Positions 1 through 11,708 of a stretch of 64,000 nucleotides of DNA are shown one piece after another. Made by a program: the position numbers and the translations under genes. The notes beneath the pieces were generated by a model. It made no database searches. It saw only the letters and a list, made by a program, of their open reading frames with translations, and had not been told where the DNA came from. Each line of letters starts with the position of its first letter. The stretch's first letter is position 1. Source of the stretch: Rutpela maculata (taxonomy: Eukaryota > Arthropoda > Insecta > Coleoptera > Cerambycidae); assembly GCA_936432065.2 (NCBI GenBank), contig OW386285.2, forward strand, positions 179,978,890 to 180,042,889. Reading direction: 5' to 3'.

Positions 1-175
1 TCGGCATTGGTTTTCCGGTGCTGGAAATAAGAAATAAGGAAATAAAGAATGCACCCATAGGTTAGAATCCGGCCTGAATGGGGGATTCACTAATTTCATA
101 GCGGTAGTACAATGGGTCACAAGGTCTGAGTGCGGCGACCTTTCGTCGTCCCGCTAAAAGAAGAAGAAGAAGACC
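1..175 (+). repeat. 3' end of an interspersed retroelement with (GAA)n tail
   Basis: The stretch ends in a short (AGA)n run at about 157-171 after a GC-richer block containing GCGGCGACCTTTCGTCGTC, which can form a hairpin. A GC-rich stem followed by a simple-repeat tail is typical of RTE-type LINE or SINE 3' ends. No coding frame is visible, and the element is cut by the window edge. The family is inferred from shape only. Confidence 0.4.
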
Positions 176-311
176 ATTAGGTCAAATGAGCCAGTTTGGT
201 AATTTTCATGACATCCATGACCTAGATGTGTAATAGTATATTACGTAATGAGTGTTGTAAGAAGCATATTAGCATCCATGAGTGCGTAATTGCTTTACAA
301 CTCGAATAATG

Positions 312-626
312 TACTATACTTTACCTACGATCACATTTATTTATTTGTTTAGTAAAATCTGAATTTAGTTTACTAGTCAACAATATGATTCAACAAATAT
401 TACGTCAGTTTTGACAGCGTTTGAAAAATTGAAAATTACGTAGGCGCATTTGTTTTTTTAAACCCCGCGTCAGCGAACTAAGCCACCTATATTTGCGTGT
501 CCCGTGCGTTTTGTTTACCGTGCGATTTGTTTACAGTGCGTTTTGTTTAAAATATGTAAAATTCAACTTACATACATGGCAGGTAGTGTGTTTTTTAGTA
601 TTTACAGTAGTGATCGTAGGTAAACA
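312..626. repeat. Possible small MITE bounded by a 14-bp inverted repeat
   Basis: TTACCTACGATCAC near 320-334 recurs inverted as GTGATCGTAGGTAA near 611-624. The roughly 300 bp between is noncoding and holds three near-perfect 16-bp tandem units at 504-519, 520-535 and 536-551 (GTGCGTTTTGTTTACC type). No convincing target duplication was seen, so this could also be chance. Confidence 0.35.
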
Positions 627-1600
627 TATATAAGGAACATTGTTTTACTCATATTCATCACTCAAAAATATTATAATTATTATGACATAAATCATCACAT
701 TCGTCCGTATTGTTATTTTCTTCGAGAAAATCATTATTTTTTTGACAAACTGCTACTTGCTTTTCACATTCTCTTGCATCAATCTTACAAATTCTTTTAC
801 ACCCAGAATTTTTTTCACAACTCTATAATAGTTAGTAGAATATCTATATAGTTTGAACTGTATTTAAATATTAAATATGCTGCACACTTCATTCTCGACA
901 ATTACACTAATTACACTCTTGACTTGAGGTTATAAGGTTTGCATAATATTAGTACCCGATTTACTAATTTTCTCATGTCTAGAACTAATTTGTGCACGTA
1001 GAGAACAATCCTAGAGCAGTACAAGTGGGAACCAAAACATAGCTTTTGCCTTTGAAGATTAACGAAGACCAATGTTTCTTGGCAAATTCTTTATGGTAAT
1101 TTGTGGTGACTCGTATGATGCCAGTATTTCTATTAGGTCAATTGTGATGGTAATTTAGACTCTATGGTTACTTACAGGTAATAATTGTGCCCAATATTTT
1201 CTAAAGTGTGCCAACGACTTCATTTGAGTTTTAATAGGGTAAAATTAAATAATTTACAACCTTCCAAATTAATTATTTAATTCATGACTAAGAGGTTGTT
1301 TTTATGATCAATGCTAGGTAAATTTTTACCTTGCAGAAAGCTCCAATAAGCCTGTGGACTCTAGAGACTCTAAACTTGTATAAATTTAGACTTGCAAAAT
1401 AACTTAATTTGTTTATGACATATTAAGACATTAATTAGTGTTGGTCAAGCACTCAATTATTTTCTTATTTAATATGAATTACTAAAATTACAAAACTCAA
1501 TGAAATCGCGATCATTGATGTATTATTGCCTTACATCAAAGTTTTTTTTTTCGGCTAACAAGAAAACTTAGTACTTGTATCCCAGTCGACGTAGGTATTT
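627..1600. other. AT-rich stretch without recognised features
   Basis: I see only short random reading frames, poly-A/T runs and no inverted or tandem repeat of note. No splice-bounded coding exon could be recognised. Confidence 0.6.
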
Positions 1601-3115
1601 ACCCTCAAAAAATTGCAAACTATGTAAACTTTTTTTTTAATGAGTTCATGAAAGTGTGTAGAATAATATCCTGAAAAGTTTACATTTCGCTCGGGTGCAG
1701 AACATAAAAAAAGAGTGAAAAAAAAATGTTCTTTCATCCATTTTCTCAAAATTTTTAAATTAGATCAAGTTAGAAAAAAATAGAAAATACGGATGGACAA
1801 AAAATGTCTTGAACAAAAAATGTCCTAACAAAATTTATCGTTAAAGCCACGGTTTTCCCGGAAAAAAATAGTCAAGTGTAGCGTTATAACTAGGAGCGAG
1901 ATCCATGCTTGCACGCGCTTGAATACGCATGACTGTGACACCGACGAACTGAATTACATGTCACTAAATCGGAATTTTTCAGTCTATATGAGTTGGTTCA
2001 TTTAAAAGATGGAAATTGTAGCTTTCTGATGCTTTTTTGTTTTAAACAATACAAGCAAAGGATGGATGGGAAAAATATACTTATATATATTATCACGCCC
2101 GAACTCAATCGCCGCAATAAACAATATAGAAAAAAATAAAAGCCCTTCAAAAAAATTCTTTCTTCATTGAGAACTGTTAAAAAGTATGTACACTTCATGA
2201 TTATTATGGTTTATTAAGTTGTAGTAATGTGGATTAAAAAAAAAATACATCTCAAATCATTTTAATTTCCTTGCTTGATGATTTTTTTTGAAAAATATAT
2301 GTAGTGGAGGCTGTAACTTGTCGAGAAATTGACCCATTGGAAAAAATAAAATATCACTATTTCGAAAAAAATGTATATTTTTCGAATGTTCAAACACAAA
2401 ATCGTTTACTTGTATACATTTTTCGAAAATATGATCAATCGGATCATGATAAGAAATTGCGATTTTCACGATCTTATAACTATGAAAATATCTTTGATTG
2501 TTTTGAATACAAATTTTGGAACTTTTCCAATACATTAACAAATGTATAAGGAATCCATTGGATATAGCTGAAATGTGGATAGGTGTACCTGTAATAAATA
2601 CAATACAGTAAAGGCACGTAAAAATTCATGCGAGCGATTCAGCGGGTATGTGTGGTCTCTGTGTATGCATTGATAATTATATATTTTCCCTCCATACTCA
2701 CTATTTATTCTCCTATTCACTAAGAAAAATGTTTAAAACGTTTAATCAGAAAGAGGAAAAAGCGATAGAACAGCTAAGAATTTTTAGAGGTTCCATAGTA
2801 TGCATTTAACCGTGCGCTAGCCGCGCAGAGTGACAAGGTTACTTCGCTATTTTTTTCCAGGAATACCGTGGCTTTAGCGAAAAATTTTATTGAGATATTT
2901 TTTGTTCAGAAACACGTGTCTATCCACCTGTATTTTTATTTTTCCTGCCCTGACTTAATTTAAAAATTTTGAAAAAATTGGTAAAAAAAAATCTTTTTTT
3001 CACTTTTTTTTTGTTCTGCATCCGAGCGGAATGTAAACTTTTCAGAATATTATTCTATACATTTTCACGAACTCATTAAAAAAATATATATATATTCAGT
3101 TTACAACTTTTTGTG
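1600..3115. mobile_element. Degenerate inverted-repeat (foldback-type) element
   Basis: The left arm (about 1605-1930) and right arm (about 2810-3110) are diverged reverse complements. Landmarks in mirrored order are AATGAGTTCATGAAA, AAGTTTACATTTCGCTCGG, TTTTTAAATTA and AAAGCCACGG. The 0.9-kb centre has no recognisable protein; the small frames there are AT-rich artefacts. Arm divergence suggests an old non-autonomous DNA element. No target duplication could be fixed. Confidence 0.65.
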
Positions 3116-3539
3116 GGTTTCACTATAAAAATGTTCTCTGTCGTCTGGGCTAATGTTCTTTAAAGTTGCAATACACTTATAGACCAGGAGCCCGCCGACC
3201 ACTAATTGTGTGTCATATGTTTGCTCCCAAAATGTGTGAATTGTTGATAATTTGGGCTAGTAGAGCACAGAAATGTCGATGCCAGCCCCTTTTTTTTGGT
3301 ACAGGGGCGTACGGCAGGCAGGCCCCCAAATGTGTAAGAAATATGACTTGCAAAAGTAAAACAAACAGTAACAAATAAGTCATAGGCTTACGCATAGGGG
3401 TTGGAGGGTTTTTTAATTTACCCTCAAAAATCATGAATCCAGACTCCCATTAATTTTGGGTGGTACAAGGAGGCGCTACGCTCGCCCAATTTTTTTAAAA
3501 AAGCCAGGTAAAAAAAATGAAAAGTTGATGAATGGCAAT

Positions 3540-4088
3540 CAGATTCTTGGTAAATCTGAACCTCCTGAGTGCGAAAAAGCATTCGCCATCTTTGAAAAGT
3601 AGTACAATAATTGACGGCGTATCGGAGCTTCCTACCGCATGTACTACGTTTCAACTCCTCTAGCTGGTCCTGCTACTACTTGTCAAAGGTGGCGCACGTA
3701 TTTTCGCACTCAGGAGATTCATACTTACCAAGTATCTGATTGCTAGTCGTAAATTTATAATATTCATCGAATTACATGGATAACCAGTACATGCGGTAGG
3801 AAGAGCCAATACTTCGTCAATTATCGTAAAAAGCAAGACCTTTACACCACTTTTCAAAGATGGCGAATGTATTTTCGCACTCAGAAGGTTCATAATTATC
3901 AAGTATCTGATTGCCAGTCGTAAATTTATGATTTTTATCGAATTACAAGGGTAACTAGTACTTGCTGTAGGAAAAGCCGATTCGCCGTCAATTATCGTGA
4001 AAGACAAAACCTTCGCACCATTTTTTAAAGATGGCGATTGTATTTTCGCACTCAGGAGGTTCATACTTACCAAGTTCCTGATTGCCAT
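3540..4088. repeat. 171-bp tandem repeat inside the inverted-repeat element
   Basis: The motif CTCAGGAGxTTCATACTTACC starts at 3709, 3880 and 4051, exactly 171 bp apart. A further unit at about 3540-3620 lies in inverted orientation. Because 171 is divisible by three, the minus strand stays open for 142 codons (3660-4088) with a visible 57-residue internal repeat. I read that frame as a by-product of the repeat, not as a protein gene. Confidence 0.8.
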
Positions 4089-4271
4089 TCATAAACTTAT
4101 CATTTTTTTACCTCTTTTTTTTTTCATAATTGCAAAACCCAAGATGAATGGGAGTCTGGATTTATGATTTTTGGGGGTAAATTAAGAAATCCCTCCAACC
4201 CCTATGCGTAAACCTATGACTTATTTGTGGCTGTTTGATTTACTTTTACAAGTCATACTTCTTACACATTT

Positions 4272-4469
4272 CCAAAATGTGTGAATTCTTGTTAATTTGG
4301 GGTAGTAGAGTAGAGCACGGAAATGTCCATGCCAGCCCTTTTTTTTGGTACAGGAGCGTACGGCAGAAATTTTGGGGCCTGCCGTACGCTCCTGTACCAA
4401 AAAAAAAGGGCTGGCATGGACATTTCCGTGCTCTACTACCCCAAATTAACAAGAATTCACACATTTTGG
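4272..4469. repeat. Near-perfect palindrome, about 90-bp arms
   Basis: 4272-4366 and 4379-4469 are reverse complements with a 12-base loop. The only clear difference is a 5-base TAGAG duplication in the left arm. It sits inside the right arm of the 3.2-4.5 kb element and duplicates part of that arm in opposite orientation. Near identity implies recent formation. Confidence 0.85.
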
Positions 4470-4559
4470 GAGTAAACCTATGACACACAATTAGTGGTCG
4501 GTGGGCTCCTAGTCTATTAGCATAGCGCACACCGAGGGATCAACCGCAGCCAGAATTTT

Positions 4560-4765
4560 GTACACCAGATTTCCTCTTTGATGAAGATTAAACAGATTTC
4601 CTCGGATTTTCTTAAATATTTCCTGAGATTTCCTCTTTGATAAAAAAAATTGGAGGGGGTGGGAAGAAAGATTTCCTGAGATTTCCTCCAGATTTCCTCG
4701 AATTTTCTCAAATATTTCCTCAGATTTCCTCGGATTTCCTTCTGAGTGTACACCAGATTTCTTTC
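4560..4765. repeat. AGATTTCCTC-type tandem repeat
   Basis: About ten variants of AGATTTCCTC, spaced 10-25 bp apart, flank a G-rich patch (GGAGGGGGTGGG near 4651). It lies just outside the right end of the preceding inverted-repeat element. The minus-strand frame here encodes only a low-complexity EEIxxxLRK repeat and is not considered a gene. Confidence 0.7.
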
Positions 4766-4769
4766 GCGG

Positions 4770-6330
4770 TTTGCTCCTCGCCGCACACTCTCTGGTTTCT
4801 ATAAGGAAAACTCTACAACGCTATTTTGCATATCTACCAAAGTTCAGAAAACAAAAACTATTGCCTGTGAGGAACAGTCAACAGACGACTTGCAGTAAAC
4901 ACTTTTTGCAATACAGTTTAAAATTTATAACAAAAACTATTATGTACAGAATATAATTAAAGTTTGATACTTGAAAGTGCTCACTTGATCGTTAAGAAAA
5001 ATATTCTGTTGAAATTATATACTCTACTTATTTTTTTAATGTGTATTATTATTTCTACAATGAAAACAATATATTTCAATTTGCCCATTATTTGTCAAGG
5101 TCATTCAGTTCACGATGTTTTGTTGGATAACTATTTTACCACTTACTGTTCAACATGATGTGAATGACAGTATGCATATACATATAAGATTAATATAGTA
5201 TATTTATGAACCAAAAATAAGGCACTGCTGTTTTGTAACCGAAATAAAAATTACCACAACAGATGATGATATAGGTAGTTTATTACAAAATTAGACGAAT
5301 GGTTTATAATATAGGTACCTGTGTTGTATTCAAGTTATGATTACGAGTGTCGCATACACCCACCTTGTTGTCGCCAGAATAGGATGCATCCATTGTTAAG
5401 ATACGCAACATATAATTTGAAGAGGCTTAGAATATGGGGAAAGTTAGAAGCGAGGTCGCGGTTTTACTCTAGAGAAACGAGAAACCTACCGATGTGGGAC
5501 GTGTAAACATTCCATACCTTCGTCACTCCGACACCGCCTTAAAATTCTTCTTACAAGTGACTAATGTTTATATGTAGCGTGTAGCATTATGATGCTTAAG
5601 CTAGTGAATAGTAAAAGTAAACTTTAATTTATGAACTTAATACAAATCATGTTAGGTAGTTAGGCTGCTTATACACGACCGTAAAAATCAATAAAAAATC
5701 TAATTGACAAGTACTTAGGGCAGAATTATGTTTTTTTTTTGTAATTTTACATACTGCATTTGCTGGATTTATTGGTATAACTTTCGATAAAGACGTAAAT
5801 AATAGTATCACCAACTTTGAATGGAAACACCCCTGTAAAAAATGTGTTTAATATCCGATTTTGAATCGATCAAAACCTTTACTTTATGACAAAAATTTAG
5901 CTTAAATTTTCAAGGCCTAGTATGATTTATTTTCAATATAATAAATGAGCAATTTTGATTGGCGATTTTTTTATTGAAAATCTAAATACGGTGGTGTGTG
6001 CCTCTTGAATACTTTCTTATTTTTGATTTGCCGAGAAAAAGTCATTCTTTATAAAAAGTTTTGCTTACCTTATGAAGTCATAAACAGTTTTCAAATTTAA
6101 GATGAATTATACAGGATATTCTAAAAATTAAAAATATGAAGTCGACTTTAAGTAAACTAGATTTTTTTTTTGATTTTTATTGAAAATTTCATTTAACAAA
6201 GTTTTTCAATTATGAATAAACGCTTAATTACGGAGTTTAGTGCAAAATATGGAAATAGCAATTTAAAAAAAAATAACATTTTATTCAACTAAGTTGAAAA
6301 CTATTCCACATGTAGACTACCTACTAGTAC
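4770..6330. other. AT-rich stretch without recognised features
   Basis: Only short frames (61-64 codons) of random composition occur. No repeat structure or protein similarity was recognised. Confidence 0.6.
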
Positions 6331-6334
6331 ACAT

Positions 6335-6722
6335 TTTTCTAAACTTTTTCGAAATTCTAACTGATAGTGTAGATTTACTCTTTCTTGTATTGGAAGTTTG
6401 TCTAATAAATTCCAAAATTTGTTGCTTAGGAACCGTAAAACTGCACGAAATTCATAGTACCTTCTAAAAAGAAAGGGCCAATGATTACTTCATTAAGTAG
6501 GTACCACATTTCAAACATATTAACCATTTGAGAATACTCTCATTTACAATTAATAACCCACTCTGTAGCCCAATACAATTCTGTGACGATACCACCCCGT
6601 TTGTAGTAAAAGTCGTCTCATTGCTGAATAAAATAGTATTTAAAATATTTCTGTTATTAATAAGGTACTTTCCTTGAGCCCACAATACTGTAGCCACCCT
6701 GCCTTCTCTTTGCGTCGTCTCT
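6335..6722 (-). pseudogene. Mariner/Tc-like DDE transposase fragment
   Basis: Read on the minus strand with frame changes, the segment encodes ILFSNETTFTTNG, then a Y-W pair, then VIIGPFFLEGTMN and LPIQERVNLHYQLE in order. This matches the catalytic-core layout of insect mariner/Tc3-like (DDE_3) transposases, in which an LFxDExxF block carries a catalytic Asp; here that block reads SNET, so the Asp is lost. At least two frameshifts and stops break it. No terminal repeats were found around it. It is an old dead transposase. Confidence 0.7.
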
Positions 6723-7030
6723 TCAATGATAATATATTCATTATTTTATTTCTTTGTTTCGTTTTGTATGTACTTTTTGTTATTCTTCCAAATTATCTCT
6801 TCCTAATCATTAAATTTATTAAATCATAACTTTTCAAGTACCATACATTTTAAAATCACAAATTAAATGATATGATATTCGTTCCACCTACTCCCAATTC
6901 CTTGAAGCAGGTTTTTTATTCAGTTTCCTTTCCTGTAACAGCAAACTAAATTCATCTTCAGTGCACGCCACCTTTTATTAGCATATAAGTTGTATTATTA
7001 TTTTTGAATTTTTAAACAACCTTGATTAAT
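6723..7030. other. AT-rich stretch, nothing recognised
   Basis: No coding, RNA or repeat signal was seen between the transposase fragment and the next inverted-repeat element. Confidence 0.5.
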
Positions 7031-9238
7031 AGGGAACTTGCCCAAAAAATAAAATTGATTTAAAATACTCAAAATCGTAAAATAACATCATTAAAAACCC
7101 CATAGACAACAAAAAATTAAACAAAAAACTCTTCCAGAAATATAGGCGATTAAAATCTGCCAAATTTTACCCACTCCTGAAACGTGACGTCAGATGGAAA
7201 AAGTCGGATGACGGCGTCAAGCGACACCGATTCTGCTTTGGCTTTGATAATTGCGCATGCGCATTTGTCGGAAATAACTAGCAGTGAACACAACCTAACC
7301 TAAAATTTAGACGTATTCGTTGGAAAAACATCTTCAATATTCTGAAATGTCACAAAATGCTACTTTTGATTCGTTCGTGCCGAGCCGAATTTTCGAATTT
7401 CGCCGTGCAATTTACGATCAGGTTTATCTGGAAAACTTCATCTTTACGTCGCGACATCGTACGGCCGCCCCAATGGTATTTTTCGAAAAATATGAACGTG
7501 TCAAGATTGAATGTTTTTGCAATTTTTTCGGCTCCGAAATGTAAGCTGTTTTTTGCTATTTTTCGCAGATATCTCCGAAACGGTGGGAGTTAGCTCGAAA
7601 TAAAAAATACGGTCAAACGAGTACTTTTCACTACGAATCTTTTGCTGTCATCAGAGTTTTTTTTTTTTTCGTTTCGGAGATAACTACTGAAATGTCGGCC
7701 ATGTACGGCAAAAAATCGCAAATTTTAAGCTTCTACAGTTGGCAACTTTTTAATCTTGACTCCTACGCCAAAAGACTACTCTAGCTAATTTAAATAGATT
7801 TGAATTTGCTAAAACATTTTTTATTTTTTGAATTCCGACAAAAATGAAGGAATTAGAGGGAGCGGGATTTGGGACTTTTTTTTTCGGTAAAGTTTCTCCA
7901 TTTTGTCACCGTAATTAATCGGTAATTAACTGAAATCGATCTCATATACAATGTTCACTTAACATATACTACTTTGATACTCCGTTAATCTCGACCCTTC
8001 GAAACAAAGGCTTTTGAGAAAAAACATTTTTTTTAAGATTTACATACACTCAATAGGAAAACGTGTGATTTCCTACATTTCCTCGAATATCTCGATAATT
8101 ATCGTTTTTTTCGAAAAATTTGTAGACAGCTTATGCAAAGAGAATTGAGTGAGCTTTCCGACACTTTTTTAATTTTTTCTCTAACATAAAAAACAAAAGA
8201 CTTATGTCCGAATATGTGGACGTCTCAAAGCCAACCGCCGCCCAGTCTGTTAATTAGGGTGAAGACACCGCTTGGCTAAAGTACGCCATCTGTAGAACCC
8301 CACACGAGACTAGTGTTCTCGACGTGACGTCACATTGTTTTTCATGAGGAGTGGCGAGGATTTCAACTTTAATTATTTATTGCAAAGTAAGTACTGCGAT
8401 TTAAGAGCTGATATTCGGTGTGACGTGTTTCTATTAGTGATGCCGCCGAGACGAGACATTTCACGGTCTCTTCTCGACTTGTCGAGACGAGGTCAAATTT
8501 TTTTCTCATCTCGAAAAATTGAGACGAGACAAGATTTTTTAAGTCAAGATCTCGCCGAGACGAGACGAGATCGAGAATTTCTCGACTTTTTTTATTATAA
8601 AATTGTTCTACATTTGACCTTCGAATGAATAATATAAACTTGAATTAAATTGAGAATATAAATATTTACAAAAATAATACACAAATCAGAAAAATTACAT
8701 TTTTTATTTCTTAAAAAAGGAACCATTACAAACATTAAAGTAAACAAAAAGATCCCTGTCTATATTCGACTCAAGATTTATTTCATAAAATGTATTTGAT
8801 GCCTCTTACAATTTGGGCATATTGTAAATATTTTAAGAAAAAAATAATAAATTTAATACCTACACCTACTACCTAATTATAGTTATTTTGCATTTACATG
8901 TTTTTTTATATATTGATACGAATTGTATCTTTTATCGGTGAAGACACCCATAAATTCATACACATTATAAATTAAATAAATAGAGATTTCACTTGTGAAA
9001 AAAAAAGGAAAAAATGTGAAGTTTCACATTTGTCGAGACGAGACGAGATCTCGACCTCGAGACGAGATTTTGGGTAGACGAGAATATGTCGAGACGAGAT
9101 GGCTGAAAGATCTCGTCCCGACAATGTCGAGACGAGACGAGAAAAACCAATTTCTCGACGAGACGAGTCTCGCGGCAACACTAGTTTCTATACATAAACA
9201 CACACTTTAATGAAATTTAAAAAATGGGCAAGTTCCCC
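7031..9238. mobile_element. Non-autonomous DNA element with GGGAACTTGCCC termini
   Basis: GGGAACTTGCCC at 7032-7043 mirrors GGGCAAGTTCCCC at 9226-9238, with weaker matching for another dozen bases inward. The interior is noncoding, with several short CGAAAAAT-type motifs and T-runs. A hAT-type MITE is nested at 8435-9183, so this element is the older of the two. No clear target duplication was seen, so the superfamily is open. Confidence 0.6.
8435..9183. mobile_element. hAT-type MITE with 8-bp target-site duplication
   Basis: The element begins TAGTGATGCCGCCGAGA and ends with the mirror of TAGTGTTGCCGCGAGA. It is flanked on both sides by the identical octamer GTTTCTAT (8427-8434 and 9184-9191). 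TAGTG-type ends and 8-bp duplications are hallmarks of the hAT superfamily. Both subterminal regions (8435-8590, 9032-9183) are packed with GAGACGAGAC motifs in opposite orientation; the centre is AT-rich and noncoding. Short frames over the motif arrays are not genes. Confidence 0.88.
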
Positions 9239-10085
9239 ATTGGTGAGAGTCTTAGTTTTATTTATCCAATTTTATTAAGTTGGTCTGGCTCTATCCCGTC
9301 CAGCCTTTCAACTACCACGGCGCTGTGCGTGGCTGACCAGCGTGGCTGGCTCCGTGACTGTTGCCGGTAATACTTTGTATTATTTAAATATTAATGAAGA
9401 TCTGTTGAATTGAACTGAATTGAACCCACAGGCAAAATCCCATGCGTCTTTCATTATCAACAGGTTCCAACGTATTACGTATTATTATTATTATTACCTT
9501 GAATGGTGTTACCTTATCTTTAAAGGCAGCGGGGAATGTTTTCTCTGAGTAAATTTAAATGTAAGCTAGCTAATCTCACACTGGCGTGGTGTTTGGATTA
9601 TTTTTGATAGTATATTATTCAGCGAGTGTGTAATAGCACGTGAAATTGACCCATAATATTATCCAGTATCAGCTTATTGTTTCGTTGGTACTATTACTTC
9701 GTTAATACTGTTCAGTTAAATTTACCTGTATATCTTATTTAACCTGTATAATTTAGAAGAGATAATGACAGAACTGTGAGACACGTAAATATGTGAAATT
9801 TTTAATAACAGGGACCCGAACCGGTCCAGTATCACTCAAAGTACCGTTTATAAACAAAATGTTTTTAAAGAATGTGGCGATGGGACAAGGCGTATTATAA
9901 AAACAAACTAGTGGAAGCATTATACTCTTCTCCGATTCACTGGGCTTCTAATATAATTGTTGCACATTCTATAGGACACTCTTCATTTTTCTTGTAAATA
10001 ATGTTTGTTATTGGACATTCTCAATTTTGTGATACCAACTTTGTTGTGAAAAAGAATTTATGAAAAAAAGAAAAACGAAAAAAAA
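9239..10085. other. Noncoding stretch with a short (TTA)n run
   Basis: It contains (TTA)5 near 9484-9498 and a GC-richer patch at about 9285-9370 that looks like the 3' part of some interspersed repeat. No protein similarity was recognised. The part from about 9900 on may be the body of the SINE whose head lies at 10090-10154. Confidence 0.4.
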
Positions 10086-10089
10086 CACC

Positions 10090-10154
10090 ACCCTGTCAGG
10101 GATTCGAACACAAGACCTTTGGATTGCAAAAGCTTTAGCCATTGGGTCATCACA
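10090..10154 (-). repeat. tRNA-derived SINE head
   Basis: On the minus strand, an A-box-like GACCCAATGGCTAAAGC is followed about 30 bases later by a canonical B box, GTTCGAATCCC. The T-arm and anticodon-arm regions are tRNA-like, but the 5' acceptor strand does not pair with the 3' side. A T-rich tail follows. This is the internal RNA polymerase III promoter layout of a tRNA-derived SINE, not a working tRNA gene. Confidence 0.7.
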
Positions 10155-10181
10155 CATTACTATAAAAATTAAATATCTGTA

Positions 10182-10375
10182 ATATACAGAATCGGAAAGT
10201 TTTGCTTTTGGGATTGCATAGTTTCAACGACTTAACCGACCGCCCACAATAAAGGCGTCTATCAGTACCCTAGCAGAAGCAAAGTGTGACACGCCCTTAA
10301 TGTACATCATTGCTTGCTTCGCTCTCGCTTGCTCTTATTGCCGTACCAGATCGAACACTTTCCGATACTGTATAT
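10182..10375. repeat. Mariner-type MITE, about 194 bp
   Basis: ATATACAGAATCGGAAAGT (10182-10200) is the reverse complement of 10357-10375 with one mismatch. TA dinucleotides at both outer edges fit a Tc1/mariner target duplication. The interior is noncoding. Confidence 0.6.
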
Positions 10376-10985
10376 CATTCCAGAATTAAATTTCAACGGA
10401 TTAGATATATTATTATGAAATATACAAGGTGATCTACTATGACATGCGGAAAATTTATCAGTAGGTTGTCCCCACCGAAAGGAGTTAAAAAATGAAAAAT
10501 TTAAAAAAATGACCAAAAAAATTACCTTATTTTTTTGTAGAAATGCGCCGCCAATGACTTTAACCAATCTGACGTAACGCAGTACAACCATATCACTTTA
10601 TCAGACTTGGGATTGACACTATTGACAGCAAATCTAGGGAGGTAGAAGTGACTTTTTAGTTTTAATCAAATCACACTACAAAAATAGCGAAATAAATCGA
10701 AGACATTGATCCTATGCTAGCGAATAGGGCATCCAAGTCCCGGGATCAGTACTGCAAAGTCCTGGGACTAGTCCCAAGGTCCTGAAAATACTTAAAATGG
10801 CGGATTTTCGCCTCATTTTCATTTTGCTTAAGTGGTGAATGAAAAAACATTGAAGTATGTAGAGAACTTAAATTTTGCTTATACTAAACGAACATAATTA
10901 TAATATTAACGTAACAAACAACGGCCAATTCGGTCATGTAACGAATAATTAATAATAATACTTATTTATATATTAATAATAAGAA
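10376..10985. other. Noncoding stretch, nothing recognised
   Basis: Only a short frame on the minus strand (10307-10591) and a local CCCGGGATCAGTACTGCAAAGT patch were seen. No feature is supported. Confidence 0.5.
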
Positions 10986-10989
10986 AAAT

Positions 10990-11293
10990 AAATTATTGTG
11001 ATTTAAAGAAATATTTTAGGGCAACTAGGGCATTTAAAGAGTCATTCTCCAATAACGCTCATGACGCGCAAAAGAGCCTGCCACTGAGAAGGCCCTCTTT
11101 AACTCCACGCTATAGTTGGAGGAATCGTCAACAAGTATTCGTAGGCTAATTGCAAAAAGTGGCCATGAATTCCACCATTTTCAAATAGGGCCATTTCTTT
11201 CTCCATAATTTTCCTCGAACTTTCCGGTGGATTATTTACAGATTTCGAATGAAATTTAGCATTTTTTAATGCCATGTCTAATTTTTCTTTCAA
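10990..11293 (-). pseudogene. hAT transposase C-terminal (dimerisation) fragment
   Basis: The minus-strand frame from 11293 encodes KIMEKEMALFENGG, then LAYEYLLTIPPT, the signature of the hAT C-terminal dimerisation region. After a frameshift near 11100, GLLSGRLFCAS and then NDSLNALVALKYFFKS continue the domain in order. The N-terminal DDE part is absent, so only the last hundred or so residues survive, with at least two frameshifts. It could derive from the same superfamily that mobilised the 8.4-9.2 kb MITE, but the ends are not shared. Confidence 0.75.
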
Positions 11294-11504
11294 CGGCAGT
11301 GTAGGTAGAGAACTAGAATAGAAACTCGAGAAATCTTTATGCGCATTGCGAGCTCAGCTGTGACTACTGTTCTGTTCGCTGTGTGATTACCACGCCATCA
11401 TGCATGCGACTCGCGAAACTTTAAAAATTTCGTGACTTCGGCGGTCCCAGGACTTCAGCAATGGTTCTGGGACCATTGCTGAGTTATCGTGCTTACAAGA
11501 AACG

Positions 11505-11540
11505 TAACGGACGGACGGACAGACAGACAGACGGACATTT
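11505..11540. repeat. ACGG/ACAG tetranucleotide run
   Basis: A short (ACGG)n(ACAG)n run in which the phase shifts once. A similar CTGT-type run lies at 53435-53460. Such runs are common in dispersed insect repeats. Confidence 0.7.
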
Positions 11541-11708
11541 TGAAAGTTGTTCAGAATTCGTTTACTAACATAATGATATGAAATTTTTTTCTCTACGAGC
11601 GATATTTACTGTTTTAGAACTTTGCCGATCAAATACAATATACTTACTCTTCGTTTTTGCGAAGAGTATAATAATGTGTAAAGACGACCCAAGAATTCCC
11701 ATTGATTA

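Larger units (their letters stand above)
3179..4518. mobile_element. Inverted-repeat element with AGGAGCCC-type ends
   Basis: The left end ATAGACCAGGAGCCCGCC (about 3179) mirrors the right end (about 4518), whose reverse complement reads AATAGACTAGGAGCCCACC. Arms are about 290 bp on the left (to about 3465) and 380 bp on the right (from about 4139). The right arm contains an extra internal palindrome and the centre a 171-bp tandem repeat, both listed separately. The frames on both strands are mirror images made by the palindrome, not genes. It is a non-autonomous DNA element; the superfamily is unresolved. Confidence 0.75.

Noticed and set aside
3660..4088. 142-codon minus-strand frame with internal repeats
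   Set aside because: It arises from a 171-bp tandem repeat (multiple of three) inside a noncoding inverted-repeat element.
4235..4530. Overlapping frames on both strands with the same peptide
   Set aside because: They are mirror images produced by the palindrome at 4272-4469.
7320..7593. Two overlapping plus-strand frames (74 and 78 codons)
   Set aside because: Noncoding interior of an inverted-repeat element; composition follows repeated motifs rather than protein-like sequence.
8335..9210. Arg/Glu-rich frames over the hAT MITE
   Set aside because: Translations of GAGACGAGAC arrays; low complexity, no domain.
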